From Bacteroidota bacterium (lineage in GTDB: Bacteria > Bacteroidota > Bacteroidia > Bacteroidales > JAAUTT01): a stretch of DNA of 64,000 nucleotides. Positions 62,604 to 64,000 of this stretch are shown here, in pieces; within the stretch, counting starts at the first letter, position 1, and every line of letters begins with the position of its first letter. The stretch lies in contig JAUZOO010000004.1 of NCBI GenBank assembly GCA_030706405.1, forward strand, positions 459,720 to 523,719, in the 5' to 3' direction. The position numbers and the translations under genes were made by a program. The notes under the pieces are model-generated. The model was given only the letters and a program-made list of their open reading frames with translations, made no database searches and had not been told where the DNA came from.

Positions 62604-63690
62604 TAGTGTCCACTAGTTTTTAAATAATGTTCTTTGAAACTATTGTAGAATCTATGTCGTAGAGGTTTTTTGTTACGTGTCGATTTGAAATACTTATTTC
62701 GTGAAAATGTAATTTCATGAATCACGGAAAGTATGTATTTGCGCAGATAACAGAATTTCTTCCCAAAAGAGTTTTCGATTGTATTGTTTTCAAATATTCA
62801 GGTGATAAGGGCGTTCGTTTCTTTAGTTGTTGGAATCAACTTTTATGCATGTTTTTCGGGCAACTCACCAATCGAGATAGTCTTCGTGATTTAATTGTTG
62901 CCATTGAAGCCCATGATAAAAAGACCTACCATTTAGGTTTTGGTAAAAGTGTTACTCGCAGCAACCTCTCAAAAGCCAATGAGAATCGCAATTCAAAAAT
63001 ATTTGAAGAGTTTGCGTATTGTCTGATTGATATAGCTCAAAGCAAGTTGAAGAGTGAAAACTTTGAAATTAAAGGCAAGGTTTATGCTTTTGATTCCACT
63101 ACCATTGATTTATGCCTGAATGTATTTTGGTGGGCTAAGTTTCGTAAAACTAAAGGCGGCATAAAACTACATACTCTTTACGATGTTACTACTCAGATAC
63201 CAGCTTTCATTCATGTCACAGCGGCAACAGTCAACGATGTAAATGCGATGGATGTCATTCCATACGAAAGCGGAGCTTATTACATCTTTGACCGTGGTTA
63301 TGTGGATTATGCCAGATTATACAGAATTACACTTCTGTCGGCGTATTTTGTTGTAAGAGCAAAGTCTAACCTTCAATTTAGAAGGATTTATTCTCTAAAA
63401 GTCGACAAATCCTCAGGTGTACAAAGTGACCAAATTGGAAAATTGACAGGATTTTATGTATCAAAAGATTATCCTGACAAAATGCGTAAAGTCAAGTATT
63501 ATGACAGTGAGATGAATCGCACGTTTGTATTTTTAACCAACAATATGTCTCTAACTGCACAAGAAATCGCATTACTTTATAAAAATCGCTGGCAAGTCGA
63601 GTTGTTCTTCAAATGGATAAAACAGCATCTCAAGATAAAAGCCTTTTGGGGTAATACTGAAAATGCTGTTCGAATCCAAATTTATACAGC
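62604..63690 (+). mobile_element. IS4-family insertion sequence, 3'-truncated
   Basis: The left boundary is inferred from TAGTGTCCACTAG just after the neighbouring start codon. The right boundary is the abrupt switch to integrase sequence near 63690. No matching right inverted repeat was found. The element separates the integrase from the small hypothetical gene, probably within a former genomic island. Confidence 0.6.
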
Positions 63691-63730
63691 CATGTCATTC
63701 CCAATTTTTGAGTCAGTAATTTTTGCATAA
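62717..63730 (+). pseudogene. IS4-family transposase, C-terminally truncated
   Basis: The ORF is 337 residues. An N-terminal DUF4372-type domain (about 1-75; FSCWNQLLCMFFGQLTNRDS) precedes the DDE core: Asp in YAFDSTTID, Asp in YIFDRGYVDY and Glu in YKNRWQVELFFKWIKQHLKI. Up to IQIYTA the match is normal, but intact members continue for about 50 more residues. Here the last residues MSFPIFESVIFA are antisense readings of an adjacent integrase gene. Catalytic residues remain, but the missing C-terminus and IS end make mobility unlikely. Confidence 0.8.
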
Positions 63731-64000
63731 ATTTGGGTTGTTTTGATGTTGGTATGCCCCAGCATTTTACTAACGCTTTCAATCGATACACCTTTACTAA
63801 GGGTTAGTGTTGCAAATGTATGCCAGGCAAGATGAAATGTTAAATCCTTATCAATATTGCAAAGCTCTCCAATCTCTTTCAGGTATGCGTTCATCTTTTG
63901 GTTACTTGGAACAGGAAGCACCATTCCATTGGGTAGTGTACTTGCATATTTGTCTAGAATCTGCTTAGGTATGTCTAATAATGGAACATTAAAACGGACG
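63682..64000 (-). pseudogene. Tyrosine recombinase (integrase) C-terminal fragment, catalytic Arg lost
   Basis: The frame enters from the right edge (VRFNVPLLDIPKQILDKYAS) and ends DSKIGNDMAV at 63682. The catalytic-domain segments are HLAWHTFATL, MLGHTNIKTTQIYAKI with the Tyr nucleophile, and the conserved GH. The family consensus is HLARHTFA, so the second catalytic Arg is Trp (a CGG to TGG type change). The 3' end is cut at the IS junction. The protein continues beyond the window, so its N-terminus is unseen. It is of the Bacteroidota phage-integrase-like type used by integrative elements. Confidence 0.8.

Overview
The window looks like chromosomal DNA of a Bacteroidota species that carries a type IX secretion system. 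The evidence is two hybrid two-component regulators, many exported glycosidases whose signal peptides end in AQ/SQ/GQ, a CTERM-type sorting tail on one large protein, TAnnTTTG-type -7 boxes, an HU gene with an AT-rich leader, and an IS4 transposase next to a Bacteroidota-type tyrosine recombinase. Genus cannot be fixed from the sequence. The theme is breakdown of heavily decorated glucurono(arabino)xylan.

Block 1 (about 1-31.8 kb, all minus strand, tightly spaced, transcribed right to left) reads 5' to 3': GH43, double CE1 esterase, GH43, GH43-CBM6, GH115, GH43, CE20-like acetylesterase, GPH symporter, GH10 xylanase, cytoplasmic GH43, three tandem CBM48-CE1 esterases, a thioredoxin-like protein, two alpha/beta-hydrolase esterases, GH95, GH97, GH2, a truncated GH31 and a DUF3237 protein. 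A hybrid sensor/AraC regulator (32.8-37.0 kb, plus strand) is divergent from it.

The middle (37-42.4 kb) holds a signal-less GH13 alpha-amylase, HU, and a graveyard of degraded exported-enzyme fragments, notably a beta-helix/GH115 fusion pseudogene.

Block 2 (42.4-61.7 kb, minus strand) is headed by a second hybrid regulator. After it come GH30, a dead type IX tail, GH67, a GH115-like C-terminal relic, GH115, GH43-like, GH115, and a 1228-residue type IX-secreted beta-helix protein with a GH120-like Asp/Glu pair. The right edge (62-64 kb) is mobile-element debris: a small replication/regulator-like ORF, a 3'-truncated IS4 transposase, and an integrase fragment lacking a catalytic arginine.

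Proposed teamwork (inference from families): GH10 and GH30 cut the backbone. CE1, CE20 and alpha/beta esterases remove acetyl and feruloyl groups. GH43s remove arabinose. GH115 and GH67 remove (methyl)glucuronate from internal and terminal positions. GH95, GH97, GH2 and the former GH31 would trim galactose, fucose or L-galactose and xylose. The GPH symporter imports short xylo-oligosaccharides for the cytoplasmic GH43. No SusC/SusD pair is present in these 64 kb. Repeated paralogues (three GH115, five CE1 domains, six GH43-type proteins) and at least six gene relics show a locus under active duplication and decay.
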